A DNA stretch of 64,000 bases, taken from Neisseria perflava. Its GTDB lineage: Bacteria > Pseudomonadota > Gammaproteobacteria > Burkholderiales > Neisseriaceae. This document shows positions 1-9,096 of the stretch, one piece after another. Below the pieces are notes generated by a model. It made no database searches. It had not been told where the DNA came from and saw only the letters and a program-made list of their open reading frames with translations. The translations under genes and the position numbers were made by a program. The stretch's first letter is position 1. Each line of letters opens with the position of its first letter. The DNA is taken from assembly GCF_002863305.2 (NCBI RefSeq), contig NZ_CP136962.1, forward strand, positions 2,108,001 through 2,172,000. Reading direction: 5' to 3'.

Positions 1-474
1 GAAGCGGTCATCAAGCCTGCATTCGGGCAGAGCGGCAAAGGCGTGGTCAAAGTTTGTGCGGACGCATTGGACGTGGATATGGCGGATTATCCGCAAGGCA
101 TGATTATTCAACCGTATATCCGCGAAATCGAAACGGCAGGCGAAACATCGCTGGTGTTTTTCAACGGCGTATTCAGCCATGCCGTGCGCCGTCAGCCACC
201 ACAAGGCGAATGGCGCGCCAACTCGGCCTATGGCGTGTCGGTGTTCGGTATTGAGCCGCCCGAGTTTGCCGTCCGTGCCGCGCAAGACGTACTGGCTGCC
301 TTGCCGCAAATGCCGGTTTACGCCCGCGTGGATGGTACATTGGTCGGCGACACATTCCTGCTCAATGAGTTGGAACTCATCGAGCCCGCCCTGTATTTGC
401 ACACCAGCGAAGGCGCAACGGAACGCTTTGCCCGAGTGTTGGCGCAATTGCTTGGGCAACATTCATCAACCTGA
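1..474 (+). CDS. ATP-grasp family protein, C-terminal part (5' end outside window)
   Basis: The reading frame is open from base 1 and ends at a TGA at 472-474, so only the last 157 codons are present. The segment VIKPAFGQSGKGVV near the start is the glycine-rich ATP-binding loop of ATP-grasp enzymes, and the late NELELIEPALYL stretch is the usual acidic, metal-binding end of the fold. The family ligates a carboxylate to an amine or thiol through an acyl phosphate; glutathione-synthetase-like and peptide-ligase members look alike here. The substrate cannot be told from this fragment. A DUS-pair terminator follows the stop. Confidence 0.75.
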   Translation, partial: EAVIKPAFGQSGKGVVKVCADALDVDMADYPQGMIIQPYIREIETAGETSLVFFNGVFSHAVRRQPPQGEWRANSAYGVSVFGIEPPEFAVRAAQDVLAALPQMPVYARVDGTLVGDTFLLNELELIEPALYLHTSEGATERFARVLAQLLGQHSST

Positions 475-495
475 CTTTATCAATATAAATAGCAA

Positions 496-545
496 GCCTC
501 AGGCCGTCTGAAAACCATCTTTCAGACGGCCTGAGGCTTTTTTTA
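496..545 (+). terminator. DUS inverted-pair terminator
   Basis: Two AGGCCGTCTGAAA copies face each other with extended GCCTC/GAGGC arms (496-513 and 520-537), followed by a run of T. It ends transcription of the ATP-grasp gene and also carries two uptake sequences. Confidence 0.8.
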
Positions 546-845
546 AACAAGATTTGCGCGTTTGTATTTTTCAATAATGTGCCATTTGTCGATTGTGTCA
601 TTTTAATTGTTGCAGTCTTAATTGAAGGTTGATTAACTTTCATTTGGCATTTTATCTCGGCCGCAGCCTTTATTTTTAGCGGATTGTAAACAATCTGGTC
701 GGTCTAAATAGATATCTTTTTAGGGTAAAAATTCAAAAATCTTTTTAAAAAGAAAGATATTGTCTTATTGAATATTCTGTGCTGAAATTACATGACACTA
801 CAAAAAGTAGTGCATAAAAAAATAAAACAGACAAAGGAGAAAGCC
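546..845 (+). promoter_or_regulatory. AT-rich leader of the symporter gene
   Basis: No gene is seen here. At 682-695 there is a perfect 6-bp palindrome with a 2-base spacer (GATTGT-AA-ACAATC), and around 709-761 a looser inverted repeat built from ATATCTTTTT-like arms. They could be operator sites for the downstream symporter-dadA genes; an Lrp-type regulator would fit amino-acid catabolism, but that is inference. Confidence 0.35.
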
Positions 846-2237
846 ATGCAATTGTTTTTAGACAATCTTAAAGCCTTTTTCGAAACCATCAGCGGCTGGG
901 TCTGGGGACCTATTATGTTGATGCTGCTGGTCGGTACGGGCATTTTGCTGACCGTTTTGCTGAAAGGCTTGCAGTTCACCATGTTGGGTTATGCGCTGAA
1001 ACAGGCGTTTGTGCCGTCAAAGAAGCATGAAGACGGCGAAGACCACGAAGGCGATATTTCCCATTTTGCGGCGTTGATGACCGCGCTTTCCGCCACCATA
1101 GGCACGGGTAACATCGCCGGTGTGGCGACTGCGGTGGTAACCGGCGGCCCGGGCGCGGTATTTTGGATGTGGATGACCGCCATTTTCGGTATGGCCACCA
1201 AATACGGCGAGGGCGTGTTGGCGGTGAAATACCGCGTCACCAATTCCAAAGGCGAAATGTCCGGCGGCCCGATGTATTACATCGAAAAAGGCTTGGGTAA
1301 AAATTGGAAGTGGATGGCCGTCGCCTTTGCGCTGTTCGGCACATTCGCTTCATTCGGTATCGGCAGCTCGGTGCAGTCCAACTCGGTTGCGCAGGCAGTG
1401 CAAACCAGCTTCGGTGTCGAACCTGCCTACACCGGCGTGATATTGACTGTATTAACGGCCATTGTGCTTTTGGGCGGCATTAAGGGCATCGCCAAAGCCG
1501 CGTCCTTTATCGTACCTGCCATGGCAGTGTTTTATGTGGTGGGCGGTATTGCCATTATCGTGATTAATTCCGATGTGCTGATGCCTGCCGTCAAACTGAT
1601 TTTCTCCGATGCGTTTAGCGCGCAAGCTGTGGCAGGCGGCGCCATCGGTACGGTCATCCGCTACGGCGTGGCGCGCGGCGTGTTCTCCAACGAGGCAGGT
1701 ATGGGTTCTGCGCCGATTGCCGCCGCCGCCGCGAAAACCGACCACCCCGTCCGTCAGGCTTTGGTTTCCATGACCGGTACGTTTTTGGACACCATCGTTG
1801 TCTGCTCGATTACCGGTATCGTTTTGGTCATGGGTCTGCTCGGCGCAGGCGGCGAGTTTGTGAAACCTGAATTGAGCGGCGCGGCACTGACAACCGTCAC
1901 TTTCCAAAAAATGCTGCCCGGCATCGGTGGCTGGATTGTGACCATCGGCCTGATTTTCTTTGCCTACTCAACCATTCTCGGCTGGTGTTATTACGGCGAG
2001 AAATGCGCGGTTTACGTCTTCGGCGAGAAGTTTGCCGGTTTGTACCGCGTCGGTTATGTTTCTTCAGTTATGCTGGGAACCGTGTTGAGCCTTGATTTGG
2101 TGTGGCTGGCTTCGGACACATTTAACGGCTTGATGGCATTGCCCAACCTGATTGCGCTTCTGTTGATGGCGAAAGTCATCGTCAATGAAACGCGCGACTT
2201 CAAACAAAAAATCAAAAACGGCGAATTGCCGCATTAA
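846..2237 (+). CDS. Sodium:alanine (glycine) symporter, AGCS family
   Basis: The 463-residue inner-membrane protein is hydrophobic throughout with about ten membrane segments. It carries AGCS-family signatures: SATIGTGNIAGVATA and GGPGAVFWMW near residues 75-105, and GVFSNEAGMGSAPIAAAAA in the middle. The family imports alanine or glycine with Na+. The start at 846 is preferred because AAAGGAG lies just before it; an ATG in the same frame at 792 lacks a good ribosome site. dadA follows 83 bases later, so the pair likely feeds alanine import into D-amino acid oxidation. Confidence 0.9.
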   Translation: MQLFLDNLKAFFETISGWVWGPIMLMLLVGTGILLTVLLKGLQFTMLGYALKQAFVPSKKHEDGEDHEGDISHFAALMTALSATIGTGNIAGVATAVVTGGPGAVFWMWMTAIFGMATKYGEGVLAVKYRVTNSKGEMSGGPMYYIEKGLGKNWKWMAVAFALFGTFASFGIGSSVQSNSVAQAVQTSFGVEPAYTGVILTVLTAIVLLGGIKGIAKAASFIVPAMAVFYVVGGIAIIVINSDVLMPAVKLIFSDAFSAQAVAGGAIGTVIRYGVARGVFSNEAGMGSAPIAAAAAKTDHPVRQALVSMTGTFLDTIVVCSITGIVLVMGLLGAGGEFVKPELSGAALTTVTFQKMLPGIGGWIVTIGLIFFAYSTILGWCYYGEKCAVYVFGEKFAGLYRVGYVSSVMLGTVLSLDLVWLASDTFNGLMALPNLIALLLMAKVIVNETRDFKQKIKNGELPH

Positions 2238-2244
2238 TATCCAA

Positions 2245-2274
2245 GGCCGTCTGAATATGAACATTCAGACGGCC
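2245..2274. repeat. DUS inverted pair between symporter and dadA
   Basis: GGCCGTCTGAAT and its complement face each other with a short loop. There is no T run after it, so it is a weak terminator at best and may let transcription run on into dadA. Confidence 0.6.
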
Positions 2275-2320
2275 CGATGTATATTAAGTTTGTTTTGAAA
2301 AAAGTCAGAGGAGGAGAAAA

Positions 2321-3577
2321 ATGAAAGTGCTTGTTTTAGGTGCTGGTGTTGCCGGCGTATCTTCCGCGTGGTATCTGGCAGAGGCAGGACATGAAGTAAC
2401 GGTCATCGACCGCGCCGAGGGCGTGGCGATGGAAACCAGTTTTGCCAATGCCGGCCAGCTTTCCTACGGCTATACCACGCCTTGGGCTGCACCCGGTATC
2501 CCGACCAAAGCGCTGAAATGGCTGTTTAAAAGCCATCCGCCTTTGCTGTTTCGCCCTGACGGCAGCCTGTATCAAATCGAATGGCTGTGGCAAATGCTGC
2601 AAAACTGCACGGCAGCGCGCTATCAAATCAATAAAGAGCGCATGGTCAGGATTTCCGAATACAGCCGTGAAATGTTCCGCCGTTTTGAAGCGCAAACCGG
2701 CATGAATTTTGAAGGGCGCAAAAAAGGGACGTTGCAGATTTTCCGCCAAGCCAAAGAAGTCGAAGCGGCAGAACAAGACATTGCCGTTTTGGAACGCTAC
2801 GGCGTACCGTACCGCCGTCTGAAACCCGAAGAATGCGCAGAGTTTGAGCCTGCGCTGGCGCGCGTTACCACCAAAATTGCCGGCGGCCTGCACCTACCTG
2901 CGGACGCGACCGGCGACTGCCACCTCTTCACTGAAAACCTATACAAATTGTGTCAAGAAAAGGGCATACAGTTCCACTTCAACCAAACCATCAGCCGCAT
3001 CGACCACAATGGGCTGCGCATCAAAGCCGTTGAAACCGAAACAGGGCGGTTTGAAGCAGATGCCGTTGTCTGCGCGCTCGGCTGCTTTAGCAGGACTGTG
3101 TTGGCGCAGTTGGATCTCAATCTGCCGATTTATCCCATCAAAGGCTATTCCTTGACCCTGCCGGTCACCAATTCAGACGGCGCGCCGGTGTCCACCGTTT
3201 TAGATGAGAGCTACAAAGTCGCCATCACGCGCTTTGACAACAGAATCCGCGTCGGCGGCATGGCGGAATTGTCGGGCTACGAAATCAAACTGCCCGAAAA
3301 ACGCCGCGAAACCTTGGCTTTGGTCGTCAACGACTTGTTCCCAGAAGGCGGCGATTTGAGTCAGGCATTGTTCTGGAGCGGCCTCAGACCGATGACGCCC
3401 GACAGCACACCGTTAATCGGGCGCACCCGCTTTGATAATCTCTTCCTGAATACCGGCCACGGCACTTTAGGCTGGACCATGTCGCTGGGTTCGGCAAAAT
3501 TAACCGCCGATATCGTGAGCGGCAAAGATACCGAAATCCGAAGCGACGATTTGAGCCTGTCACGCTATCAGGCTTAA
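2321..3577 (+). CDS. dadA: D-amino acid dehydrogenase (FAD)
   Basis: The 418-residue flavoprotein oxidises D-amino acids, mainly D-alanine, to oxo acids and passes electrons to the membrane quinone pool. The N-terminus [15 protein letters not shown] is a dinucleotide-binding motif, followed by [18 protein letters not shown], typical of DadA, and a C-terminal FAD contact [14 protein letters not shown]. Length is normal for the family. GAGGAG lies at a good distance from the ATG. It sits behind the alanine-type symporter, a sensible catabolic unit. A DUS terminator follows. Confidence 0.95.
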   Translation: MKVLVLGAGVAGVSSAWYLAEAGHEVTVIDRAEGVAMETSFANAGQLSYGYTTPWAAPGIPTKALKWLFKSHPPLLFRPDGSLYQIEWLWQMLQNCTAARYQINKERMVRISEYSREMFRRFEAQTGMNFEGRKKGTLQIFRQAKEVEAAEQDIAVLERYGVPYRRLKPEECAEFEPALARVTTKIAGGLHLPADATGDCHLFTENLYKLCQEKGIQFHFNQTISRIDHNGLRIKAVETETGRFEADAVVCALGCFSRTVLAQLDLNLPIYPIKGYSLTLPVTNSDGAPVSTVLDESYKVAITRFDNRIRVGGMAELSGYEIKLPEKRRETLALVVNDLFPEGGDLSQALFWSGLRPMTPDSTPLIGRTRFDNLFLNTGHGTLGWTMSLGSAKLTADIVSGKDTEIRSDDLSLSRYQA

Positions 3578-3614
3578 GCTGAAAAGCGATAAGGTTTAGC
3601 GGCATTTCAAATTT

Positions 3615-3651
3615 AAAGGCCGTCTGAAAATTATTTTTCAGACGGCCTTTT
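3615..3651 (+). terminator. DUS-pair terminator after dadA
   Basis: AAAGGCCGTCTGAAAA pairs with its complement and the second arm ends in TTTT, in an intergenic gap between two same-strand genes. Confidence 0.75.
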
Positions 3652-3685
3652 GTTTCAAAATCCGGGTATTTAATCAATAAAATAA

Positions 3686-3699
3686 ATAATAACTATTAT
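3686..3699. promoter_or_regulatory. Candidate metal-regulator operator upstream of zupT
   Basis: ATAATA-AC-TATTAT is a near-perfect AT-rich palindrome about 60 bases before zupT. It resembles neisserial Fur-type boxes, and Zur is another possibility. Assignment rests on resemblance and on the metal-transport function of the next gene. Confidence 0.4.
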
Positions 3700-3757
3700 C
3701 ATGCGCATTAAAAAGTGTTAGTCTGAACCTGTCCCAGCTTTTAGCGCAGGTTTTCTC

Positions 3758-4567
3758 ATGCCCGATTTTTCGATGTCCAATTTGGCCGTTGCCTTTTCCA
3801 TCACGTTGGCTGCCGGTTTGTTTACCGTATTAGGCAGCGGCTTGGTGATGTTTTCCAAAACGCCCAATCCGCGTGTGTTGTCGTTTGGTTTGGCATTTGC
3901 CGGCGGTGCGATGGTGTATGTTTCCCTGACGGAAATTTTCAGTAAATCCAGTGAGGCGTTCGCTGAAATTTATGATAAAGACCACGCGTTTGCGGCGGCG
4001 ACCATGGCATTTTTGGCCGGTATGGGCGGCATTGCGCTGATTGACCGCCTGGTGCCGAACCCGCATGAAACTTTAGACGCGCAAGACCCATCGTTTCAAG
4101 AAAGCAAACGCCGCCATATCGCGCGAGTCGGCATGATGGCGGCGTTTGCGATTACGGCGCACAATTTTCCCGAAGGTTTGGCGACGTTTTTTGCCACCTT
4201 GGAAAATCCGGCGGTCGGGATGCCTTTGGCCTTGGCGATTGCCATCCATAATATTCCGGAGGGCATTTCTATCGCCGCGCCGGTTTATTTTGCCACCCGA
4301 AGCCGTAAGAAAACGGTATGGGCGTGTCTGCTATCAGGTTTGGCCGAACCTTTGGGGGCGGCTTTGGGCTATTTGGTTTTGCAGCCGTTTTTGTCGCCTG
4401 CCGTGTTTGGTTCGGTATTCGGCGTGATAGCCGGCGTGATGGTGTTTTTGGCGTTGGACGAGCTGCTGCCGGCCGCCAAGCGCTATTCAGACGGCCATGA
4501 AACCGTTTACGGCCTGACAACAGGAATGGCGGTAATTGCCGTCAGCCTGGTATTGTTCCGTTTTTAA
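3758..4567 (+). CDS. zupT: ZIP-family zinc/divalent metal transporter ZupT
   Basis: The 269-residue polytopic inner-membrane protein imports Zn2+ and other divalent metals. The two ZIP signature motifs are clear: HNFPEG at residues 135-140 and HNIPEG at 164-169, whose His/Glu residues form the metal site in the pore. About eight membrane segments are seen, with a His-containing loop after the third. An ATG five codons later (3773) is an alternative start; neither has a strong ribosome site. The upstream AT-rich palindrome suggests metal-responsive control. Confidence 0.92.
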   Translation: MPDFSMSNLAVAFSITLAAGLFTVLGSGLVMFSKTPNPRVLSFGLAFAGGAMVYVSLTEIFSKSSEAFAEIYDKDHAFAAATMAFLAGMGGIALIDRLVPNPHETLDAQDPSFQESKRRHIARVGMMAAFAITAHNFPEGLATFFATLENPAVGMPLALAIAIHNIPEGISIAAPVYFATRSRKKTVWACLLSGLAEPLGAALGYLVLQPFLSPAVFGSVFGVIAGVMVFLALDELLPAAKRYSDGHETVYGLTTGMAVIAVSLVLFRF

Positions 4568-4579
4568 AACCCGTATGCC

Positions 4580-4613
4580 AAAGGCCGTCTGGAATGATTC
4601 AGACGGCCTTTTT
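4580..4613 (+). terminator. DUS-pair terminator after zupT
   Basis: AAGGCCGTCTGGAA (one base off the standard uptake sequence) pairs with TTCAGACGGCCTT followed by Ts. Confidence 0.75.
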
Positions 4614-4617
4614 GCGT

Positions 4618-4623
4618 TATAAT
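4618..4623 (+). promoter_or_regulatory. Candidate -10 box for valS
   Basis: TATAAT lies directly after the zupT terminator and 40 bases before the valS ATG. No convincing -35 hexamer is seen at the normal spacing. Confidence 0.4.
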
Positions 4624-4663
4624 CCGCACATCAAAAATAACCTTAATTTCACAAAGTTCCATC

Positions 4664-7495
4664 ATGTTAGACAAATACAATCCAGCCGAAATCGAATCCA
4701 AACATTATCAAAACTGGGAAAAGCAGGGCTATTTCCAACCTGATATGGATTTGACCAAACCGTCTTTTTCCATTCAACTGCCGCCGCCCAATGTAACCGG
4801 CACGCTGCACATGGGCCATGCCTTCAACCAAACCATTATGGACGGCCTGACCCGCTACTACCGCATGAAAGGCTGCAACACCGCCTGGATTCCGGGCACC
4901 GACCACGCGGGTATTGCCACGCAAATCGTGGTCGAGCGTCAGCTTGCCGCGCAAAACGTGTCCCGTCATGACTTGGGCCGTGAGAAATTCTTGGAAAAAG
5001 TGTGGGAATGGAAAGAAGTTTCCGGCGGTACGATTACCCAGCAAATGCGCCGCGTGGGCTGCTCTGCCGACTGGACGCGCGAGTATTTCACGATGGACGA
5101 CGTGCGCGCCGAAACCGTGACCGAAGTGTTTGTGCGCCTGTTTGAACAGGGCTTGATTTACCGCGGTAAACGCTTGGTGAACTGGGATCCGGTATTGGGT
5201 ACCGCAGTGTCGGATTTGGAAGTGGAAAGCGTGGAAGAACAAGGCTCTATGTGGCACATCCGCTATCCGTTGGCCGATAATCCTGCCGAAGCCGTCATCG
5301 TGGCGACTACCCGCCCTGAAACGTTGCTGGGCGACGTGGCCGTTGCCGTCAACCCTGAAGACGAACGTTACACCCACTTAATCGGTAAGGAATTAATCCT
5401 GCCACTGACCGGCCGTACTATCCCCGTGATTGCCGACGAATACGTTGAAAAAGACTTTGGCACAGGCTGCGTGAAAATCACGCCTGCGCACGACTTCAAC
5501 GACTACGAAGTCGGCAAACGCCACGACACGCGCCTGATTAATGTGTTCGATTTGGAAGCCAAAGTGCTGGCAAACGCCGAAGTGTTCAACTTCAAAGGCG
5601 AAGCGCAACAAGGCTTTGCCCTGCCTGAAAAATACGCAGGCTTAGACCGCTTTGCCGCGCGCAAACAAATGGTTGCCGATTTGCAGGAACAAGGTTTCTT
5701 GGTCGAAATCAAACCGCACACGCTGATGACGCCGAAAGGCGACCGTACCGGTTCCGTGATTGAACCGATGCTGACCAGCCAATGGTTTGTCGCCATGTCC
5801 GCCACGCCAAACGGCGGCGAGCCTGACAGCGAATTCAAAGGCTTGAGCCTCGCCGACAAAGCCAAAAAAGCCGTCGACAGCGGCGCGGTACGCTTTATCC
5901 CTGAAAACTGGGTCAACACTTACAACCAATGGATGAACAACATCCAAGACTGGTGTATCTCGCGCCAACTGTGGTGGGGCCATCAAATCCCTGCATGGTA
6001 CGACAACGAAGGCAATGTGTATGTCGCCCGCAATCAGGAAGAAGCCGAAAAACAAGCCGGCAAAACCGGTTTGACCCGCGAAGAAGACGTATTGGACACA
6101 TGGTTCTCCTCCGCGCTCGTGCCGTTTTCCACACTCGGCTGGCCGTCTGAAACCGACGAACTCAAAGCCTTCCTGCCATCCAACGTCTTGGTAACCGGCT
6201 ACGAAATCATCTTCTTCTGGGTGGCGCGCATGATTATGATGACCACCCACTTTACCGGCAAAGTACCATTTAAAGACGTGTACATCCACGGCATCGTGCG
6301 CGACCACGAAGGCAAAAAAATGTCCAAATCCGAAGGCAACGTCATCGACCCTGTGGATTTGATCGACGGCATCGACTTGGAAAAACTGCTGGTAAAACGT
6401 ACCACCGGCCTGCGCAAACCTGAAACCGCGCCAAAAGTGGAAGAAGCCACGAAAAAACTCTTCCCCGAAGGCATTCCGAGCATGGGCGCGGACGCATTGC
6501 GCTTCACCATGGCAAGCTACGCCAGCTTGGGACGTTCGGTCAACTTCGACTTTAAACGTGCCGAAGGCTACCGCAATTTCTGCAATAAATTGTGGAACGC
6601 TACCAATTTCGTGTTGATGAACACCGAAGACAAAGACTGCGGTCAAGACGAAATGCAGCCGTTGGCGTTTACCTTCGCCGACCAATGGATTATCGGCAAA
6701 CTGCAACAAGCCGAAGCCGCCGTTGCCGAAGCCTTTGAAACCTACCGCTTCGACCTGGCCGCACAAACGCTGTACGAATTTGTGTGGAACGAATATTGCG
6801 ACTGGTACATCGAGCTGGCAAAAGTGCAAATCCAAACCGGCTGCCCGACAACCCAGCGCACCACACGCCGCACCCTCGTACGCGTACTCGAAACCATCCT
6901 GCGCCTGCTGCACCCAATCATGCCTTTCATTACCGAAGAGCTGTGGCAGGTCGTTGCGCCTCTGGCGAATGCCAAAACCGCCGACAGCATCATGTTGGCC
7001 GCCTATCCGCAAGCCGATAAAGAAAAAATCGTTCAGACGGCCTTCGATAAAATGGCCGCATTGAAAGACTTGGTGGAAGAAGTGCGCAAACTGCGCGGCG
7101 AAATGGGTATCGCGCCAAACGTCAAAGCACCGCTCTTCGTCGAAGGCAGCGCAGAACTCGAAGGCCTGCTCAAATACTTGCCGTCGCTGACCCGACTGAC
7201 CGAAGCCAAGCTGGTGGATAGCTTGCCCGAAGCGGAAGACGCACCTGTCGCCGTCTGCAACGGCGCGCGCCTGATGCTGAAAGTCGAAATCGACAAAGCC
7301 GCCGAAACCGCCCGTTTGAGCAAAGAAGCCGAGAAGCTGCAAAAAGCCTTGGACAAACTCAACGCCAAACTCTCCAAACCCGGCTACACAGAAAAAGCAC
7401 CGGCGCATCTGGTGGAAAAAGACAAAGCCGATTTGGCGGAATTGGAAGACAAAATGGCGAAAGTGCAAACTCAGTTGGCGAAGTTGAAAGGGTAG
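4664..7495 (+). CDS. valS: Valyl-tRNA synthetase
   Basis: The 943-residue cytoplasmic class I aminoacyl-tRNA synthetase charges tRNA-Val and edits mischarged threonine. The HIGH motif appears as HMGH at residues 49-52 after PPPNVTGT, and KMSKS lies at about 552-556. The insert between them is the editing domain, containing [10 protein letters not shown]. The last 70 residues form the Lys/Glu-rich coiled coil typical of ValRS. Length matches the family. It stands as a single gene after a terminator. Confidence 0.98.
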   Translation: MLDKYNPAEIESKHYQNWEKQGYFQPDMDLTKPSFSIQLPPPNVTGTLHMGHAFNQTIMDGLTRYYRMKGCNTAWIPGTDHAGIATQIVVERQLAAQNVSRHDLGREKFLEKVWEWKEVSGGTITQQMRRVGCSADWTREYFTMDDVRAETVTEVFVRLFEQGLIYRGKRLVNWDPVLGTAVSDLEVESVEEQGSMWHIRYPLADNPAEAVIVATTRPETLLGDVAVAVNPEDERYTHLIGKELILPLTGRTIPVIADEYVEKDFGTGCVKITPAHDFNDYEVGKRHDTRLINVFDLEAKVLANAEVFNFKGEAQQGFALPEKYAGLDRFAARKQMVADLQEQGFLVEIKPHTLMTPKGDRTGSVIEPMLTSQWFVAMSATPNGGEPDSEFKGLSLADKAKKAVDSGAVRFIPENWVNTYNQWMNNIQDWCISRQLWWGHQIPAWYDNEGNVYVARNQEEAEKQAGKTGLTREEDVLDTWFSSALVPFSTLGWPSETDELKAFLPSNVLVTGYEIIFFWVARMIMMTTHFTGKVPFKDVYIHGIVRDHEGKKMSKSEGNVIDPVDLIDGIDLEKLLVKRTTGLRKPETAPKVEEATKKLFPEGIPSMGADALRFTMASYASLGRSVNFDFKRAEGYRNFCNKLWNATNFVLMNTEDKDCGQDEMQPLAFTFADQWIIGKLQQAEAAVAEAFETYRFDLAAQTLYEFVWNEYCDWYIELAKVQIQTGCPTTQRTTRRTLVRVLETILRLLHPIMPFITEELWQVVAPLANAKTADSIMLAAYPQADKEKIVQTAFDKMAALKDLVEEVRKLRGEMGIAPNVKAPLFVEGSAELEGLLKYLPSLTRLTEAKLVDSLPEAEDAPVAVCNGARLMLKVEIDKAAETARLSKEAEKLQKALDKLNAKLSKPGYTEKAPAHLVEKDKADLAELEDKMAKVQTQLAKLKG

Positions 7496-7512
7496 TATTG
7501 TTTGGTTGTAAA

Positions 7513-7551
7513 AGGCAGCCTGAAAATTGTGGAATAGGTTTCAGGCTGCCT
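7513..7551 (+). repeat. Non-native uptake-sequence pair (AGGCAGCCTGAA) after valS
   Basis: AGGCAGCCTGAA at 7513-7524 faces its complement at 7540-7551, followed by TTATTTT, so it can act as the valS terminator. The 12-mer differs from the native AGGCCGTCTGAA and matches, from memory, the uptake dialect described for Kingella species. It marks the left edge of the phospholipase-D-like gene segment. Confidence 0.7.
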
Positions 7552-7577
7552 TATTTTACCCTGCGGGAGAGTCAAAA

Positions 7578-8840
7578 ATGTTTGAAACACAAGTTTTCTT
7601 TAACCAGAAAAAAGGAAAATCCAGTTCTTTAATCAACCGATTAAATGAAGTAATCGACAAACGCAAGAAATACGGCTTGTACATTGCAAGCTGTTATCTG
7701 CCTGATGAAAAAGGGCTCAGCAAACTAGTGGAATTTGTTAAGGAGTTGATGAACGATATAAAAATTTACGAAGTGAATTTTTATATTGATGCCCGACAAG
7801 TAGTAAAACTATCCACGCCTATTATTGAAACCAAACTGCTTAAGCCATTGGCAAGACTGTTTGGGGATGAGCAAGTGTCTTTTCATGTTGTAGAGTCTGA
7901 AAACTTGTTCCATACAAAGGCATTAGCACTTATTGACAACTTTGATGAACCGAATGGTGCTCTTTTTGTCGGTTCAAGCAATTTCACCTCTGCCGGTTTG
8001 TTTGCAAACAAAGGAGGCAATCACGAGACTGGTATGCTCAGTAGCAACTTGAACGATATTTACAATTTTATTGAGAGCCTACAAGAGCTTCCCGTTTGCT
8101 TACTTCAAGATTTTTCTGCTTACAAGTTAGATTCTTATACTTTTCAATACTCCCTTGTTTCACAAGGGAGATTTGTTCATAAATGGCAGCAAACCTTGCA
8201 GCAATATTTTGCTATCCGCTATGAATTAACAGAGCAAGGAAGGCGGGAAATTGGCTCAGAGCAATTAAAAAGCATGGGGTTTGACATTGATGCAGAGACA
8301 ATCAGCAAACAATTTCTTCAATTTGATAGTTTCGTAGATAGCGCAGAAGCTGAAGAATTAAAAAATTTACGACGAAAAGGAATCGAAACATATCTCGGAC
8401 ATTGGGTGCCCAAAAGTATGATTCAAGTTACTAAGAACAATGCAGATTTAAATAAATTTTACCAGTGGCTTGAAGATTCTGTTCGTATGCAGCTTGCTCG
8501 CAAAGAACATGAAATTTTTGAGCAATACCAATTACTGCTGGAACAGGGAATTATCAAGCCAACCAGTAAAAAAGCTTCAATGGTTTTTGAAGACAGGCTG
8601 GCGAAATTAAGGAAAGATTTGGATGAAAACGACGGACATAAATTGCGTCGTTTCCTCAATAAATTTGAAATTTTTGATTTGCCTTATGATTTCTCATGTA
8701 AATCAGAAATTAAAGACCTTTATGATATTTTGGTTGAATCATCTCAGGCTGCAATTAGAAAAAAAGAAGCAATGAAGCGGATAAATCAGGCTATTGAAGA
8801 AAAAAATCCTGATTTAATCAATGATTGGATAGAAGAGTAA
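7578..8840 (+). CDS. Phospholipase-D-like (PLD/nuclease superfamily) protein, probably acquired
   Basis: The 420-residue protein has one clear HKD-type site: FHTKALALID with H112 and K114, then GSSNFTSAG at 132-140, which is the PLD-superfamily active-site pattern. Such domains occur in nucleases, helicase-linked restriction proteins and lipases; with no signal peptide or membrane segment, a cytoplasmic nuclease-type role is most likely. The C-terminal half is charged, helical and unrecognised. A second HKD motif is not seen, so it may act as a dimer. The start at 7578 follows a GGGAGAG ribosome site. The gene is far more AT-rich than its neighbours and is flanked on both sides by foreign-type uptake sequences, both signs of transfer. 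Confidence 0.75.
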   Translation: MFETQVFFNQKKGKSSSLINRLNEVIDKRKKYGLYIASCYLPDEKGLSKLVEFVKELMNDIKIYEVNFYIDARQVVKLSTPIIETKLLKPLARLFGDEQVSFHVVESENLFHTKALALIDNFDEPNGALFVGSSNFTSAGLFANKGGNHETGMLSSNLNDIYNFIESLQELPVCLLQDFSAYKLDSYTFQYSLVSQGRFVHKWQQTLQQYFAIRYELTEQGRREIGSEQLKSMGFDIDAETISKQFLQFDSFVDSAEAEELKNLRRKGIETYLGHWVPKSMIQVTKNNADLNKFYQWLEDSVRMQLARKEHEIFEQYQLLLEQGIIKPTSKKASMVFEDRLAKLRKDLDENDGHKLRRFLNKFEIFDLPYDFSCKSEIKDLYDILVESSQAAIRKKEAMKRINQAIEEKNPDLINDWIEE

Positions 8841-8894
8841 GCAAGCGTAGGTTAGGTCAAGGCTCAACAAAACCGTTAAATCATCTGTTTTATG

Positions 8895-8952
8895 TTGGGT
8901 TTGCAACCCAAGCTACCAAAAGGCCATCTGAAACTGCTCTTTCAGATGGCCT
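8895..8952. repeat. Two small inverted repeats downstream of the PLD-like gene
   Basis: TTGGGTT-TGC-AACCCAA lies at 8895-8911. A variant uptake pair, AGGCCATCTGAAA and its complement, lies at 8921-8952. The second may end transcription of the PLD-like gene. Confidence 0.55.
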
Positions 8953-8959
8953 CCCCATT

Positions 8960-8990
8960 TTCAGGTTGCCCTTCCCCAAGGCAGCCTGAA
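8960..8990. repeat. Second AGGCAGCCTGAA element, right edge of the PLD-like segment
   Basis: AGGCAGCCTGAA at 8979-8990 pairs with TTCAGGTTGCC at 8960-8970 with one G-T wobble. It is the same non-native dialect as at 7513-7551. Confidence 0.6.
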
Positions 8991-9017
8991 ACCTTTCCCC
9001 CGCCCCAAACCCATCCG

Positions 9018-9047
9018 CCGTCATTCCCGCCTGCGCGGGAATGACGG
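9018..9047. repeat. dRS3-type neisserial repeat
   Basis: ATTCCC-N8-GGGAAT (9023-9042) is the dRS3 consensus. Here it sits inside a perfect 13-bp inverted repeat with a CTGC loop. dRS3 copies are known recombination points and targets for a neisserial filamentous prophage (MDA type); no phage genes are present here. Confidence 0.75.
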
Positions 9048-9096
9048 TGTTTGTTGCTTTTCAGACGGCCTTTTTCTTTTTCTTAATCCATCACAT

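Noticed and set aside
475..845. Correia-type repeat elements in AT-rich gaps such as this one
   Set aside because: I looked for the TATAGYGGATTAAC-type ends in the larger gaps and saw none.
5642..7468. A 608-codon open frame antisense to valS
   Set aside because: It mirrors valS codons, is rich in Phe/Gly/His as antisense frames in this GC-skewed coding pattern are, and shows no domain.
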